Positions 45,991-54,568 of a DNA stretch of 64,000 nt are shown here, piece after piece (within the stretch, counting starts at the first letter, position 1; each line of letters starts with the position of its first letter). The notes below the pieces were generated by a model, which saw nothing but the letters and a program-made list of their open reading frames with translations, did not search any database and was not told the origin of the DNA. This DNA is from an uncultured Pelagibacteraceae bacterium (GTDB taxonomy: Bacteria > Pseudomonadota > Alphaproteobacteria > Pelagibacterales > Pelagibacteraceae). Location of the stretch: the NCBI GenBank assembly GCA_902538885.1, contig CACBGU010000004.1, positions 1-64,000 on the forward strand. The letters run 5' to 3'. Both the position numbers and the translations under genes were made by a program.

Positions 45991-47645
45991 TAATTATCTT
46001 TCACCATATCATTTTTCATTTCATCACCAAAGTATTTTAGGATGTTCTGAATTGGAGTTGGGATTGCTCCACAAAGAGCACATAGACATCCTTTTTGCAT
46101 AGTAACCAACAATTCTTCAAGCAATTTTAAAGGAATTTTAGCTGTTTTCTTCTTAGCTTGGTCAAACATCTCCTTACCTCTGTAAGATCCAAGTCTTCCT
46201 GGGAAACATTTTCCACATGATTCTTCAGCTGAGAATTCAAACAAGTGATGAATGTATTCAGCCATTGGAAAATCTTTTGGAATACTAACTACACTTGCGT
46301 GACCTAACATAAAACCTTTTGCTGTGAATTCTTGAAAATCTAAATTTAAATTTTCTATTTCACTTAAAGGAACAACCCCACCTAATGGACCTCCTATTTG
46401 AAAAGCTTTAACAGGCTCTTTATATCCACCACCAATTTCATTAAATATTTTTTTCATTGGTGTACCCATATCAATTTCATAAACACCTGGGTTGTTAAAG
46501 AAACTATCTAAACAAACTAATTTTGTTCCGGCTGATTTTTTATTTCCAACTGAAGAGAATTTTTCTGATCCATTTAATAAAATTCCAGTTGCAGCAGCCA
46601 ATGTTTCAACATTATTAACTACCGTTGGTTTTTTATATAAGCCTTCTGTTACAGGAAACGGAGGTCTTACGTCAACTTCTGCTCTTCTTCCTTCAATAGA
46701 TGCAATCAAAGCTGTTTCTTCTCCACAAATATAAGCACCTTGTCCAATACAAATTCCAAGATCAAAAGAAAAATTGGTTCCTAAAATATTTTCACCTAGT
46801 AAATTTAATTTTTTAAGTTCATTAATGCAGCCATTTATTGCTTCAATAGATTTAGGATATTCACCTCTAATGTATAAAACTCCTTCATTACTTCCTATTA
46901 CATAACCACAAATCACCATTCCAAAAATAACTTTTAAAGGTTGGTCCTCTAATAAATATCTATCTGAGAAAGCACCAGAGTCGCCCTCATCTGCATTACA
47001 GATAACATATTTTTTATCTCCTTTTGCTTTACTACAGAAATCCCATTTCATTCCTGTTGGAAAACCAGCACCGCCTCTTCCTGTTAAATTTGAATCTAAT
47101 AATGATTTTACTATTTCTTTTTTATCTATTTTTAAAAATTTACTTAATTGCTCTTTGAACTGATCTGTTGAAGATAACTTGTCATCCATTAAAAAACTTG
47201 TTGTTGCATAACTTTTAGAGAAAAACTTATCTTGTTTAATTTCTTCACCTTTAATTATTTGGTCAATTTTTTCTATATCTTTACCAGCATAATTTTCTCC
47301 ATCATAATGGAAAGCATAGTTTTCATAACAATGACCTAAGCAGAACATTTCTCCAACTTTGTCATCACCTAGTTTTTCTTTTAATTTATCTTTTAATTTG
47401 TCTTGAGTGCCTGCGCACATGCATGCACTACCGTTACAAACAAAAGCTTTCTTTTCTCTATGAGAGGGTCTTAAAAACTCATAAAAGGATTCTGCACCAT
47501 GGAGAGTTGAAACACCTAGGTTATGCTTTTTGGCAATTTCTTTAATATCTTGTGGATTATCGCTTAAGGTATTTTCTGAGATTTGCTTAAATAGGTTGTC
47601 TTTTAAGCCTATTCTGCCTGATAAATTACTTATATTTTTTGACAC
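45990..47645 (-). CDS. fdsB: Formate dehydrogenase diaphorase subunit, fused FdsG-FdsB (NuoE-NuoF type)
   Basis: 551 aa, a fusion of two subunits that are separate in many fdsGBA operons. The N-terminal ~135 residues are a thioredoxin-like [2Fe-2S] domain (NuoE/FdsG type) with ligands C70, C75, C102 and C106. The rest is NuoF/FdsB-like: FMN site 'LTGRGGAGFPTGMKWDFC' (187-204), NADH site 'CNADEGDSGAFSDRYLLE' (216-233) and C-terminal [4Fe-4S] 'ESCGKCFPGR' plus 'CLCALCG'. It takes electrons from FdsA and reduces NAD+. Stop overlaps the fdsA start by one base. Confidence 0.93.
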   Translation of the reverse strand: MSKNISNLSGRIGLKDNLFKQISENTLSDNPQDIKEIAKKHNLGVSTLHGAESFYEFLRPSHREKKAFVCNGSACMCAGTQDKLKDKLKEKLGDDKVGEMFCLGHCYENYAFHYDGENYAGKDIEKIDQIIKGEEIKQDKFFSKSYATTSFLMDDKLSSTDQFKEQLSKFLKIDKKEIVKSLLDSNLTGRGGAGFPTGMKWDFCSKAKGDKKYVICNADEGDSGAFSDRYLLEDQPLKVIFGMVICGYVIGSNEGVLYIRGEYPKSIEAINGCINELKKLNLLGENILGTNFSFDLGICIGQGAYICGEETALIASIEGRRAEVDVRPPFPVTEGLYKKPTVVNNVETLAAATGILLNGSEKFSSVGNKKSAGTKLVCLDSFFNNPGVYEIDMGTPMKKIFNEIGGGYKEPVKAFQIGGPLGGVVPLSEIENLNLDFQEFTAKGFMLGHASVVSIPKDFPMAEYIHHLFEFSAEESCGKCFPGRLGSYRGKEMFDQAKKKTAKIPLKLLEELLVTMQKGCLCALCGAIPTPIQNILKYFGDEMKNDMVKDN

Positions 47646-47663
47646 AAATACCCTTTTATTAAT

Positions 47664-48503
47664 TTAGCCCACAATAACTTTTTTGTTATTTGTGTAAATA
47701 TTAAAACTGTCCCTCTTTACGAAACCAACAAGGGTAATGTCAAATTTATTCGCTAAATCAATAGCTAGACTAGTTGGCGCACCAACTCCTATCATTATAC
47801 CTATATCCGTCATCAAGACCTTTTGAACCAATTCAAAATTTAGTCTGCCTGAGCATGTTATAAATTGGTTTTTCGGATCAATTTGATTGTTCTTTAATGC
47901 ACAACCAATAAGTTTATCTAGAGCATTGTGTCTTCCCACATCCTCTCTGACAGCAACTAATTCTCCATTGCTATTAAAAAGACCACTTGCATGAATTCCA
48001 CCTGTTTTACTGAATTCTGATTGGCCTTCTCTCAATATATTTGGTGATTTAACAATTACCTCTTTTTTGATTTTGGGTTCTGATGAATTTGTTTTATTTT
48101 TTTTAATTATTTCTAGAGCATCAAGAGAAGATTTTCCACATACACCACATGAGGAATTAGTTAAAAATTCTCTTTTTATTTTTGCAATATTTATATTTTT
48201 AGAATTATTTAAAGTTGCTAAAATTTTATTTTGAATATTGTATTGACCAACTTTATCTCCATAACTTTCTATTGAATCAATATCACCAATATTTGTTATA
48301 ATTTGTTCATTATATAAAAATCCTCTTACAAGATCCTCATCATCACCTGGAGTTCTCATTGTTATAGATAAACTTTGATTTATCCACTTATCAGATTCTT
48401 TATATTTCAATGAAATTTCCAATGGTTCTTCAATTGAAATTAAATCATCTATATTTTCAAACTTATTAGATGAATATTTTAAAACTTTGTATTTTGAATT
48501 CAT
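47664..48503 (-). CDS. fdhD: Formate dehydrogenase accessory sulfurtransferase FdhD
   Basis: 279 aa. The sulfur-carrying C-x-x-C pair lies in 'NSSCGVCGKSSLD' (about 116-128). 'RTPGDDEDLVRGFLYNE', 'TGGIHASGLFNSNGELVAVREDVGRHNALDKLIG' and 'CSGRLNFELVQKVLMTDIGIMIGVGAPTSLAIDLA' complete the family. FdhD moves sulfur from a cysteine desulfurase to the molybdenum cofactor, which formate dehydrogenase needs for activity. It lies 18 bases before the fused diaphorase gene, in the same operon. Confidence 0.95.
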   Translation of the reverse strand: MNSKYKVLKYSSNKFENIDDLISIEEPLEISLKYKESDKWINQSLSITMRTPGDDEDLVRGFLYNEQIITNIGDIDSIESYGDKVGQYNIQNKILATLNNSKNINIAKIKREFLTNSSCGVCGKSSLDALEIIKKNKTNSSEPKIKKEVIVKSPNILREGQSEFSKTGGIHASGLFNSNGELVAVREDVGRHNALDKLIGCALKNNQIDPKNQFITCSGRLNFELVQKVLMTDIGIMIGVGAPTSLAIDLANKFDITLVGFVKRDSFNIYTNNKKVIVG

Positions 48504-48507
48504 AAAT

Positions 48508-48984
48508 CTATTTTAATGGATAGTTCTTTTTTAATAAATATTTGTTAATTATAATTGCTAATAGCAATATAATTATACAACCAAAAATTATTGGATTAAT
48601 TAAATAATCATAAGAGGCACTGCCTATAATAACTATAATTGGATTTCCACCAGCAGGTGGATGGACAATATTAAATAAAATCATTAAAAAAACTCCAGCT
48701 CCAACAGCAATTGCAATACTGATATAAATAGGTAACGGAATATAGTTTACAAAAATTACTCCTATTAAAGCGGTTACCAAATGTCCAAAAAAAACATTCT
48801 TTGGTTGTGCAAATGGGCTTTCGGGAAAACCGAATAGTAAAACCATTGAGGAACCGAATGAAGCTGCAATAAAATATCCTAGTGTAGTTTTATAAGTAAG
48901 GACTGTTAGCACACCAATTGTGAATGCAGAAAAAAAACCTGCAAGTAATGCTTTTTGTAAAATTGGTTTAGTGATTTTAATCAT
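48508..48984 (-). CDS. HPP family membrane protein
   Basis: 158 aa with four to five hydrophobic segments. 'FAQPKNVFFGHLVTALIGVIF' and 'NIVHPPAGGNPIIVIIG' (His-Pro-Pro motif) mark the HPP family. Some members are reported as nitrite transporters; others sit near molybdoenzymes. Here it is 4 bases upstream of fdhD in the formate dehydrogenase operon, so transport of formate or another small anion is a reasonable guess, not shown by sequence. Confidence 0.88.
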   Translation of the reverse strand: MIKITKPILQKALLAGFFSAFTIGVLTVLTYKTTLGYFIAASFGSSMVLLFGFPESPFAQPKNVFFGHLVTALIGVIFVNYIPLPIYISIAIAVGAGVFLMILFNIVHPPAGGNPIIVIIGSASYDYLINPIIFGCIIILLLAIIINKYLLKKNYPLK

Positions 48985-49383
48985 TTAAATTTTTAAAGCT
49001 TTCAAAACAGTCTTCAAAGGTAGCAACAAACATTCTTTACGAGAAAGGTTTTTTTTATCTAAGATTTCTTTAAAATCTTTCCAATGTTTTTCTAAGTTTA
49101 GCTTAACATTTTCGAAAAGTTGTACTCCAGTTGTAATAAAATCTTTAACCTCCTTTATGTTTTTTCCCTTTATTTTTCTTGATAGTAAACTAACAGAGGC
49201 CTGGCAATAAACACACGATTTACATTGATATCCCATGTCTTTTACAACCTCATCTTTAACAATAAGGCTTATTTCCATCTCATCACCACATATTGGATTT
49301 TTGTTTTTTGATTTATGAGTATAGTTTTCAAGAACTTTATTGTTTTCTGTGCGTGAGGCGATTTCTAAAATTCTTAAATCCAT
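48985..49383 (-). CDS. NifU/IscU-like iron-sulfur scaffold protein
   Basis: 132 aa. Three cysteines typical of the U-type scaffold are present: one in 'NKNPICGDEMEISL' and two in 'YQCKSCVYCQASVSLLSRKIKGK' (with a third Cys between). These proteins assemble clusters transiently and hand them to apo-enzymes. Being the first gene of the formate dehydrogenase operon (abutting the HPP gene), it may serve the many Fe-S clusters of FdsA and FdsGB. The C-terminal half is shorter and more basic than IscU, so it may be a specialised version. Divergent from mobA with a 42-base gap. Confidence 0.8.
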   Translation of the reverse strand: MDLRILEIASRTENNKVLENYTHKSKNKNPICGDEMEISLIVKDEVVKDMGYQCKSCVYCQASVSLLSRKIKGKNIKEVKDFITTGVQLFENVKLNLEKHWKDFKEILDKKNLSRKECLLLPLKTVLKALKI

Positions 49384-49425
49384 TTAATTTCTTTAATTCA
49401 ACTTTGAATGTTTTATATTTTACAG

Positions 49426-50034
49426 ATGGATCATAACAATATTTTAGGCACTCTGCTAGCTGGCGGTAAGTCACAAAGGTTTGGAGAAGATAAATCCCAA
49501 GTAAAGTTAGCTGGTAAATTGTTAATTGATCATATGTTGACTGAAATTATTGATGAATTTAAGGAACTCTTAATAGTATCAAATAATAAAATTAATTTTC
49601 ATAATTCAGAAAAAATTTCAATAATCGAAGATTTTGAAAAAGGCCTTGGTCCGTTAGGTGGAGTTTTATCAGCTATGAAATGGATAAAAGAAAATCAAAA
49701 AGACTACAAATGGATAGCAACTTTCCCTGTTGATACACCTTTTTTTAAGAGACAAATACTTAAATATTTTATTCAAAACATTAATTTTAATGAAAGTGAA
49801 TTATTTTTCATTAAGTCAAACAACACACGACATAATATATTTGGCTTATGGTCTATTAATTTATTAGATAAGTTAGAGAAGGATTTAAACAATGGAGAAA
49901 GAAAAGTAGAGTTGTGGGCAAATAATACTGGGGTAAAAATAATTAATATGGAGTTTTCAAATAATGATCCTTTCTTTAATATAAATACAAAAGAAGATTT
50001 AAAAAAAGCTGAAGAAATACTCAAAAATGATTAG
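49426..50034 (+). CDS. mobA: Molybdenum cofactor guanylyltransferase MobA
   Basis: 202 aa from Met at 49426 (MDHNNILGTLLAGGK); the ATG at 49408 would add six residues. The GTP-binding signature 'LLAGGKSQRFGEDK' and 'FPVDTPFF' are intact, with 'GLGPLGGVLSAM'. MobA attaches GMP to molybdopterin to form the MGD cofactor that FdsA binds. Placed divergently from the formate dehydrogenase operon and overlapping moeA by 8 bases, it supplies the cofactor for that enzyme. Confidence 0.93.
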   Translation: MDHNNILGTLLAGGKSQRFGEDKSQVKLAGKLLIDHMLTEIIDEFKELLIVSNNKINFHNSEKISIIEDFEKGLGPLGGVLSAMKWIKENQKDYKWIATFPVDTPFFKRQILKYFIQNINFNESELFFIKSNNTRHNIFGLWSINLLDKLEKDLNNGERKVELWANNTGVKIINMEFSNNDPFFNINTKEDLKKAEEILKND

Positions 50035-51271
50035 TTACGAAAAATCAAAAACAATTTTAAAAAAAGCCAAAATTAAAATTAAAGACGAAACTATAAAGAG
50101 TATAAATTCTTTAAATAGAGTAGTTTCTACCAATATTTATTCTAATATAAATTATCCAGCAGGAGATAACGCTGCATTTGATGGGTACGCGATTAATTCA
50201 AAAGATACTAATGGATTAAAAAAAAAATTACCAAAAAAATTTAAAATTATTGGATCAATTGCAGCAGGAATGAAACCGCTTAAAAAAAAAATAAAAAAAT
50301 TTGATACTGCTGAAATAATGACTGGAGGAATTATTCCAAAGGGTTTTGATACAATTATTCCTATAGAACAAATAATTTTTGTGCCTAATAAAAAATATAT
50401 TTTAATTGACCAAAAAATAAAAAAATTTAGTCACGTCAGGTTTGCGGGTTCAGATTATAAAAAAGGGGAGGCTGTAATAAAAAAAAATACAATTGTTCAA
50501 CCAAACCATATTTTAGCTTTTAAAAGTTTAGGTATTAAAAAAATTAAAGTAAAAAAAAAGATTAATATATTATTTTTTTCAACTGGAAACGAAATATCAG
50601 ACAAAGATAATATTCCAAATTGGATGGTAAGAAATTCCAACACACACTATATTAAAAACTTAAATCAAAATTTTTTATATAATTTTAAAAGCGGAGGTAT
50701 ATTAAGAGATAATCATCAAAATATTTTTAAACAAAAAATAAATAAATTAATTAAATCTAAAGATGATATTATTATCACGTCAGGTGCTGTATCTGCTGGT
50801 AAGTTTGATTTTATACCTGATGTTGTTAAAAAATTTAAGTTATCAAGCTATTTCAAAAGCGCTGCAATAAGGCCAGGAAAACCAATAATGTTTGCAAAAA
50901 TCAAAGGAAAAGAAAAGGCAATATTCGGACTCCCTGGAAATCCAATTTCCTCTGCTGCATGTTTTAGATTTTTTGTAATTCCATATATTTTAAATGCTTT
51001 AGGATTATCAGAAGAAAAATCAATTAAAGCTATTTTGACAAATGGTTTTGATAAAAAAAAGAATTTCACAAGATTTGTTAAGAGCCAATTAAGCACAACT
51101 AAGAATGGAAAAATAAATGTTGAAATTTTAAAAGGGCAAGAATCTTTTAGAATTAAATCATTTGTAAAATCAAATATTTGGGTTTTGTTACCAGCGGGTA
51201 AATCAAAATTTAAAAAAGGAGATATCGTTGATTGCTTTTTCCCCAACCTTTCAAATCAAAATTTAGTTTAG
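50027..51271 (+). CDS. moeA: Molybdopterin molybdenumtransferase MoeA
   Basis: 414 aa. 'NYPAGDNAAFDGYAINSKD', 'AAGMKPLKKKIKKFDTAEIMTGGIIPKGFDTIIPIEQ', 'ILFFSTGNEIS', 'IIITSGAVSAGKFDFIPDVV' and 'FGLPGNPISSAACFRFFVIPYIL' are the MoeA motifs. It inserts molybdate into adenylylated molybdopterin, just upstream of MobA action. Composition is extremely Lys-rich with many A-runs. The moa/moeB/mog genes needed for earlier steps are not in the window. Confidence 0.95.
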   Translation: MISYEKSKTILKKAKIKIKDETIKSINSLNRVVSTNIYSNINYPAGDNAAFDGYAINSKDTNGLKKKLPKKFKIIGSIAAGMKPLKKKIKKFDTAEIMTGGIIPKGFDTIIPIEQIIFVPNKKYILIDQKIKKFSHVRFAGSDYKKGEAVIKKNTIVQPNHILAFKSLGIKKIKVKKKINILFFSTGNEISDKDNIPNWMVRNSNTHYIKNLNQNFLYNFKSGGILRDNHQNIFKQKINKLIKSKDDIIITSGAVSAGKFDFIPDVVKKFKLSSYFKSAAIRPGKPIMFAKIKGKEKAIFGLPGNPISSAACFRFFVIPYILNALGLSEEKSIKAILTNGFDKKKNFTRFVKSQLSTTKNGKINVEILKGQESFRIKSFVKSNIWVLLPAGKSKFKKGDIVDCFFPNLSNQNLV

Positions 51272-51320
51272 AAACGTATTTTTGTTGTAGAAAATTCTAT
51301 TTACAATTAGATTTCTGAAT

Positions 51321-52226
51321 ATGTTAGAGTTGAGAAATCCAAGAATTGCTATTCCTGTTGTACTTTTTGCTGGTCTCTTGTGGTCATTTGGCCCATTAGT
51401 AGTTCGATACATGGATAATCCGCAATTGGTACCTTGGCAGTACATTTTTGGCAGGGGTTTAACAATTTTCATTTTATTAAATCTTTATTTATTTTTCGAG
51501 GAAGGAAAAAATTTTTACAAAAACTATTATAAAATAGGTTTATCTGGAGTAATTGGTGGATCTGGATTGGGGATCGCTATGATTACATTCATTTATTCAA
51601 TTACAAATACTAGTGCGGCAGTTACTTTGCTTTGTTTAGCAGCAATGCCTTTTTTTACAGCATTATTAGCATTTTTATTTTTAAGAGAAAAAATTTCTCT
51701 CAATGTCTGGATATCAATAATAATTGCAACAGTTGGTATCATTATTATGGCACTTGGAAACACTGGTGAAAAATCATTAATTGGTTTCGTATTTGGTTTA
51801 ACTTCTTCAATTGGTTTCTCAGTTTTTTCTGTAACTCTAAGATGGAGAAAAGAAACACCAAAATTCACAACCGTAGCTTTTGCTGGTTTCTTTTGTTTTG
51901 TTTTTGCAACAATTATGATTTTATTAAAAGACCTAGTTTTCTTTTCATCTAGCTATAACGGAGCTTTATTTTCTTTGCATGGGACACTAGTTTGTTTTGG
52001 TTTAATTTTATATTCAATTGGATCTAAAGCGATACCAGCAGCAGAATTAACTTTATTATCTTTAACTGAAGTTGTAGGTGGAATTTTTTGGGTTTGGTTA
52101 CCATTATTTGGAATTAATGAAGTTCCATCCACCAATACTATAATCGGTGGTTTTTTTCTTTTTGTATCTATATTTTATTACAGTTTAATAATGAGATGGA
52201 ACAAAAGATATATAGCATTAAATTAA
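51321..52226 (+). CDS. DMT superfamily (EamA) transporter, first gene of the creatinase operon
   Basis: 301 aa, ten hydrophobic helices in two EamA repeats. 'VVLFAGLLWSFGPLVVRYMDNPQLVPWQYIFGRGLTIFILL', 'LCLAAMPFFTALLAFLFLREKIS' and 'GSKAIPAAELTLLSLTEVVGGIFWVWLPLFGINEVPSTNTIIGGFFLF' fit the family. The creatinase gene starts 1 base after its stop, so the transporter could move creatine, guanidinoacetate, sarcosine or a product of the pathway. Direction and substrate cannot be told from sequence. Confidence 0.88.
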   Translation: MLELRNPRIAIPVVLFAGLLWSFGPLVVRYMDNPQLVPWQYIFGRGLTIFILLNLYLFFEEGKNFYKNYYKIGLSGVIGGSGLGIAMITFIYSITNTSAAVTLLCLAAMPFFTALLAFLFLREKISLNVWISIIIATVGIIIMALGNTGEKSLIGFVFGLTSSIGFSVFSVTLRWRKETPKFTTVAFAGFFCFVFATIMILLKDLVFFSSSYNGALFSLHGTLVCFGLILYSIGSKAIPAAELTLLSLTEVVGGIFWVWLPLFGINEVPSTNTIIGGFFLFVSIFYYSLIMRWNKRYIALN

Positions 52227-52227
52227 T

Positions 52228-53445
52228 ATGGAACGACCAGATTTCTTTGAACTTAAAAATGGTGAAAAAGTAAAATTACCTTTCTCAGACAAAGAATATA
52301 ATGATCGAGTAAGCAAACTTAGATCAGTGATGGATCAAAATGGTCTTGATATGGTTATCTTAACCTCAATGCATAACGTTGCATATTACACAGGTTTTAT
52401 TTATTGCTCTTTTGGGAGACCTTACGGATGCGTGATCACTCAAAATAAAATCTCAACAATTTCAGCTAACATTGATGCAAGTCAACCATGGCGTAGATCT
52501 CATTGTGATAACGTTATTTATACCGATTGGAAAAGGGATAATTTTTTAAGAGCCATTGTTTCAATTATTGGAAGAGATGAACCTCCAAAAAATATTGGAA
52601 TAGAAAATGATCATGTAACATTAGATATGCGAGAAAAAATAGGATCTATTTTTACTTTCTCTGTGTTTAGTGATGTTTCAAAAGATCTAATGAAACTTAG
52701 AATGATTAAATCTAACGAAGAAATTGAGATCATTAGAAATGGTGCAAGAATTGCAGACATTGGTGGTGAAGAAATAGTTAAAAATATTAGAGAAGATAAT
52801 ACAGAAATTGAAGTAGCAATAGCAGCAAGAGATAGAATGGAAAGAGAGATTGTTAAAAGTTATCCAGGCGCTGAGTACATGGATACTTGGGTATGGTTTC
52901 AATCAGGTATCAATACAGATGGAGCTCACAATCCAAAGACTAATAGAAAATTAGTTAAAGGAGATATTTTATCTTTAAATACTTTTCCAATGATCTCAGG
53001 ATACTACACTGCACTTGAGAGAACTTTATTTTTAGATCATGCCGATGATGCTTCTCTTAAAGCTTGGGAGGCAAATGTTAAAGTGCATAAGCGTGGATTA
53101 GAATTAATTAAACCAGGCGTAAAGTGTTCAGATATTTGTCATGAGCTAAATGAATTATTTGCCGAGCTTGGTTATCTTCAGTATCGAACATTTGGTTACG
53201 GACATTCATTTGGTATGCTTTCACACTTTTATGGAAGAGAAGCTGGTTTAGAATTAAGAGAAGATATTGATACTGTTCTTGAAGAAAATATGGTCGTGTC
53301 GATGGAGCCAATGATAATGATCCCAGAAGGTAATCCTGGCGCAGGCGGATATAGAGAACATGATATTTTGGTGATCGGCAAAGATGGAGCAGATAATATT
53401 ACAAAATTTCCTTTTGGTCCTGAGCATAATATTATAAAAAACTAA
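52228..53445 (+). CDS. Creatinase (creatine amidinohydrolase), M24 family
   Basis: 405 aa, nearly the length of Pseudomonas putida creatinase, and similar to it along the whole chain as I recall it: 'YCSFGRPYG', 'QPWRR', 'IYTDWKRDN', 'FQSGINTDGAHNP', 'TFGYGHSFG', 'GREAGLELREDIDTVLE', 'ENITKFP'-type end. Residues I recall as functional in P. putida (R64, H232, E262, R335, E358) align with R64, H234, E264, R337 and E360. M24 metal ligands of Xaa-Pro aminopeptidases are not conserved, as expected for creatinase. It would hydrolyse creatine to sarcosine and urea; guanidinoacetate is an alternative substrate. Confidence 0.85.
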   Translation: MERPDFFELKNGEKVKLPFSDKEYNDRVSKLRSVMDQNGLDMVILTSMHNVAYYTGFIYCSFGRPYGCVITQNKISTISANIDASQPWRRSHCDNVIYTDWKRDNFLRAIVSIIGRDEPPKNIGIENDHVTLDMREKIGSIFTFSVFSDVSKDLMKLRMIKSNEEIEIIRNGARIADIGGEEIVKNIREDNTEIEVAIAARDRMEREIVKSYPGAEYMDTWVWFQSGINTDGAHNPKTNRKLVKGDILSLNTFPMISGYYTALERTLFLDHADDASLKAWEANVKVHKRGLELIKPGVKCSDICHELNELFAELGYLQYRTFGYGHSFGMLSHFYGREAGLELREDIDTVLEENMVVSMEPMIMIPEGNPGAGGYREHDILVIGKDGADNITKFPFGPEHNIIKN

Positions 53446-53450
53446 CCTTT

Positions 53451-54566
53451 ATGAGTGAGAATAAAACTATTGTTAATAGTTGGAACGAGTGGGATCCATT
53501 AAAACATGTAATTGTTGGAAGAGCGGATGGAACTTGTATACCAGCACCAGAGCCTGCATTAGATGCAAAAGTTCCAGAAGACAGCGATATGCGAGGTCAG
53601 TTTGGACCAAGAACAAAAGATACTGTCGATAAAGCAAATGAATTATTAGATAACTTTTCAAACATGCTTGAAAAAAGAGGCATTAAAGTTGATCGACCCA
53701 CACCAATAGATTTTAATCAAAAAACTTCTACACCTGACTGGGAAGCAGAAACCATGTTTGGCTGTATGCCTCCAAGAGATGTTTTGTTAACAGTAGGAAA
53801 CGAAATTTTAGAAGCTACAATGAGTTACCGATGTCGTTGGTTTGAATATTTATGTTACCGACCACTTTTAAAAGATTATTATAATCAAGATCCTAATATG
53901 AGACACGAGTCTGCTCCAAAGCCAAGATTAACAGATGCAGATTATAGAAAAGATTATTTATCAGATAAAATAGGTGTTCAAAAAAGACTAGAGTGGACTG
54001 AAAAAAAATATTTTGTAACTACTGAAGAAGAACCATTATTTGATGCAGCAGATGTATTGAGATTTGGGAAAGACTTGGTTGTACAACATGGATTTACAAC
54101 AAATTTAAAAGGAATTGATTGGCTAAAGAGACATTATAAAGATCACAGAGTTCATGCAGTTAATTTTCCAGGTGATCCTTATCCAATTCACATTGATGCA
54201 ACTTTTACTCCAATTAAAGAAGGTTTAATTATCAATAACCCACAAAGAAGACTTCCTAAGGAACAAAGAAAATTATTTGAAGACAATGGTTGGGAAATTG
54301 TTGATAGTGCACAACCAGCACATAACGAACCACCACCATTATGTTATTCATCAACTTGGCTATCAATGAATGTTTTAGTTTTAGATCCTAAAACTGTATG
54401 TGTGGAAAAAAGTGAAAAATACCAAGCTGAACAATTAGATAAATTAGGAATGGAAGTTATACCAGTAGAACTTAGAGATGCCTATGCTTTTGGTGGAGGT
54501 TTACATTGTTGTACTGCAGATGTTTATCGAGAGGGTGAACTTAAAGATTACTTTCCAAAACAATAA
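53451..54566 (+). CDS. Glycine amidinotransferase (AGAT)-like enzyme
   Basis: 371 aa. The guanidino-modifying (five-bladed) fold of AGAT is evident: 'VNSWNEWDPLKHVIVGRADG' at the start, 'LFDAADVLRFGKDLVVQHG' (D198/D201), 'PIHIDATFTPI' (H247, D249) and 'GGGLHCCTADVYREG' with nucleophile C353. These match Asp254, His303 and Cys407 of human GATM. AGAT swaps the amidino group between arginine and glycine, forming guanidinoacetate and ornithine, and is reversible. Its neighbours are creatinase (5 bases upstream) and threonine aldolase (2 bases downstream), so an amidino-compound/glycine pathway is likely. The acceptor may differ from glycine. Confidence 0.82.
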   Translation: MSENKTIVNSWNEWDPLKHVIVGRADGTCIPAPEPALDAKVPEDSDMRGQFGPRTKDTVDKANELLDNFSNMLEKRGIKVDRPTPIDFNQKTSTPDWEAETMFGCMPPRDVLLTVGNEILEATMSYRCRWFEYLCYRPLLKDYYNQDPNMRHESAPKPRLTDADYRKDYLSDKIGVQKRLEWTEKKYFVTTEEEPLFDAADVLRFGKDLVVQHGFTTNLKGIDWLKRHYKDHRVHAVNFPGDPYPIHIDATFTPIKEGLIINNPQRRLPKEQRKLFEDNGWEIVDSAQPAHNEPPPLCYSSTWLSMNVLVLDPKTVCVEKSEKYQAEQLDKLGMEVIPVELRDAYAFGGGLHCCTADVYREGELKDYFPKQ

Positions 54567-54568
54567 TT

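Noticed and set aside
50848-51246. Minus-strand open frame of 132 codons inside moeA
   Set aside because: Antisense to conserved MoeA motifs; low-complexity composition from the AT bias.
52228-53445. Xaa-Pro aminopeptidase or the M24-type DMSP lyase DddP as the identity of the M24 protein
   Set aside because: Creatinase-specific residues (R64, H234, E264, R337, E360) and the near end-to-end similarity to Pseudomonas creatinase favour creatinase, and the aminopeptidase metal ligands are not kept.
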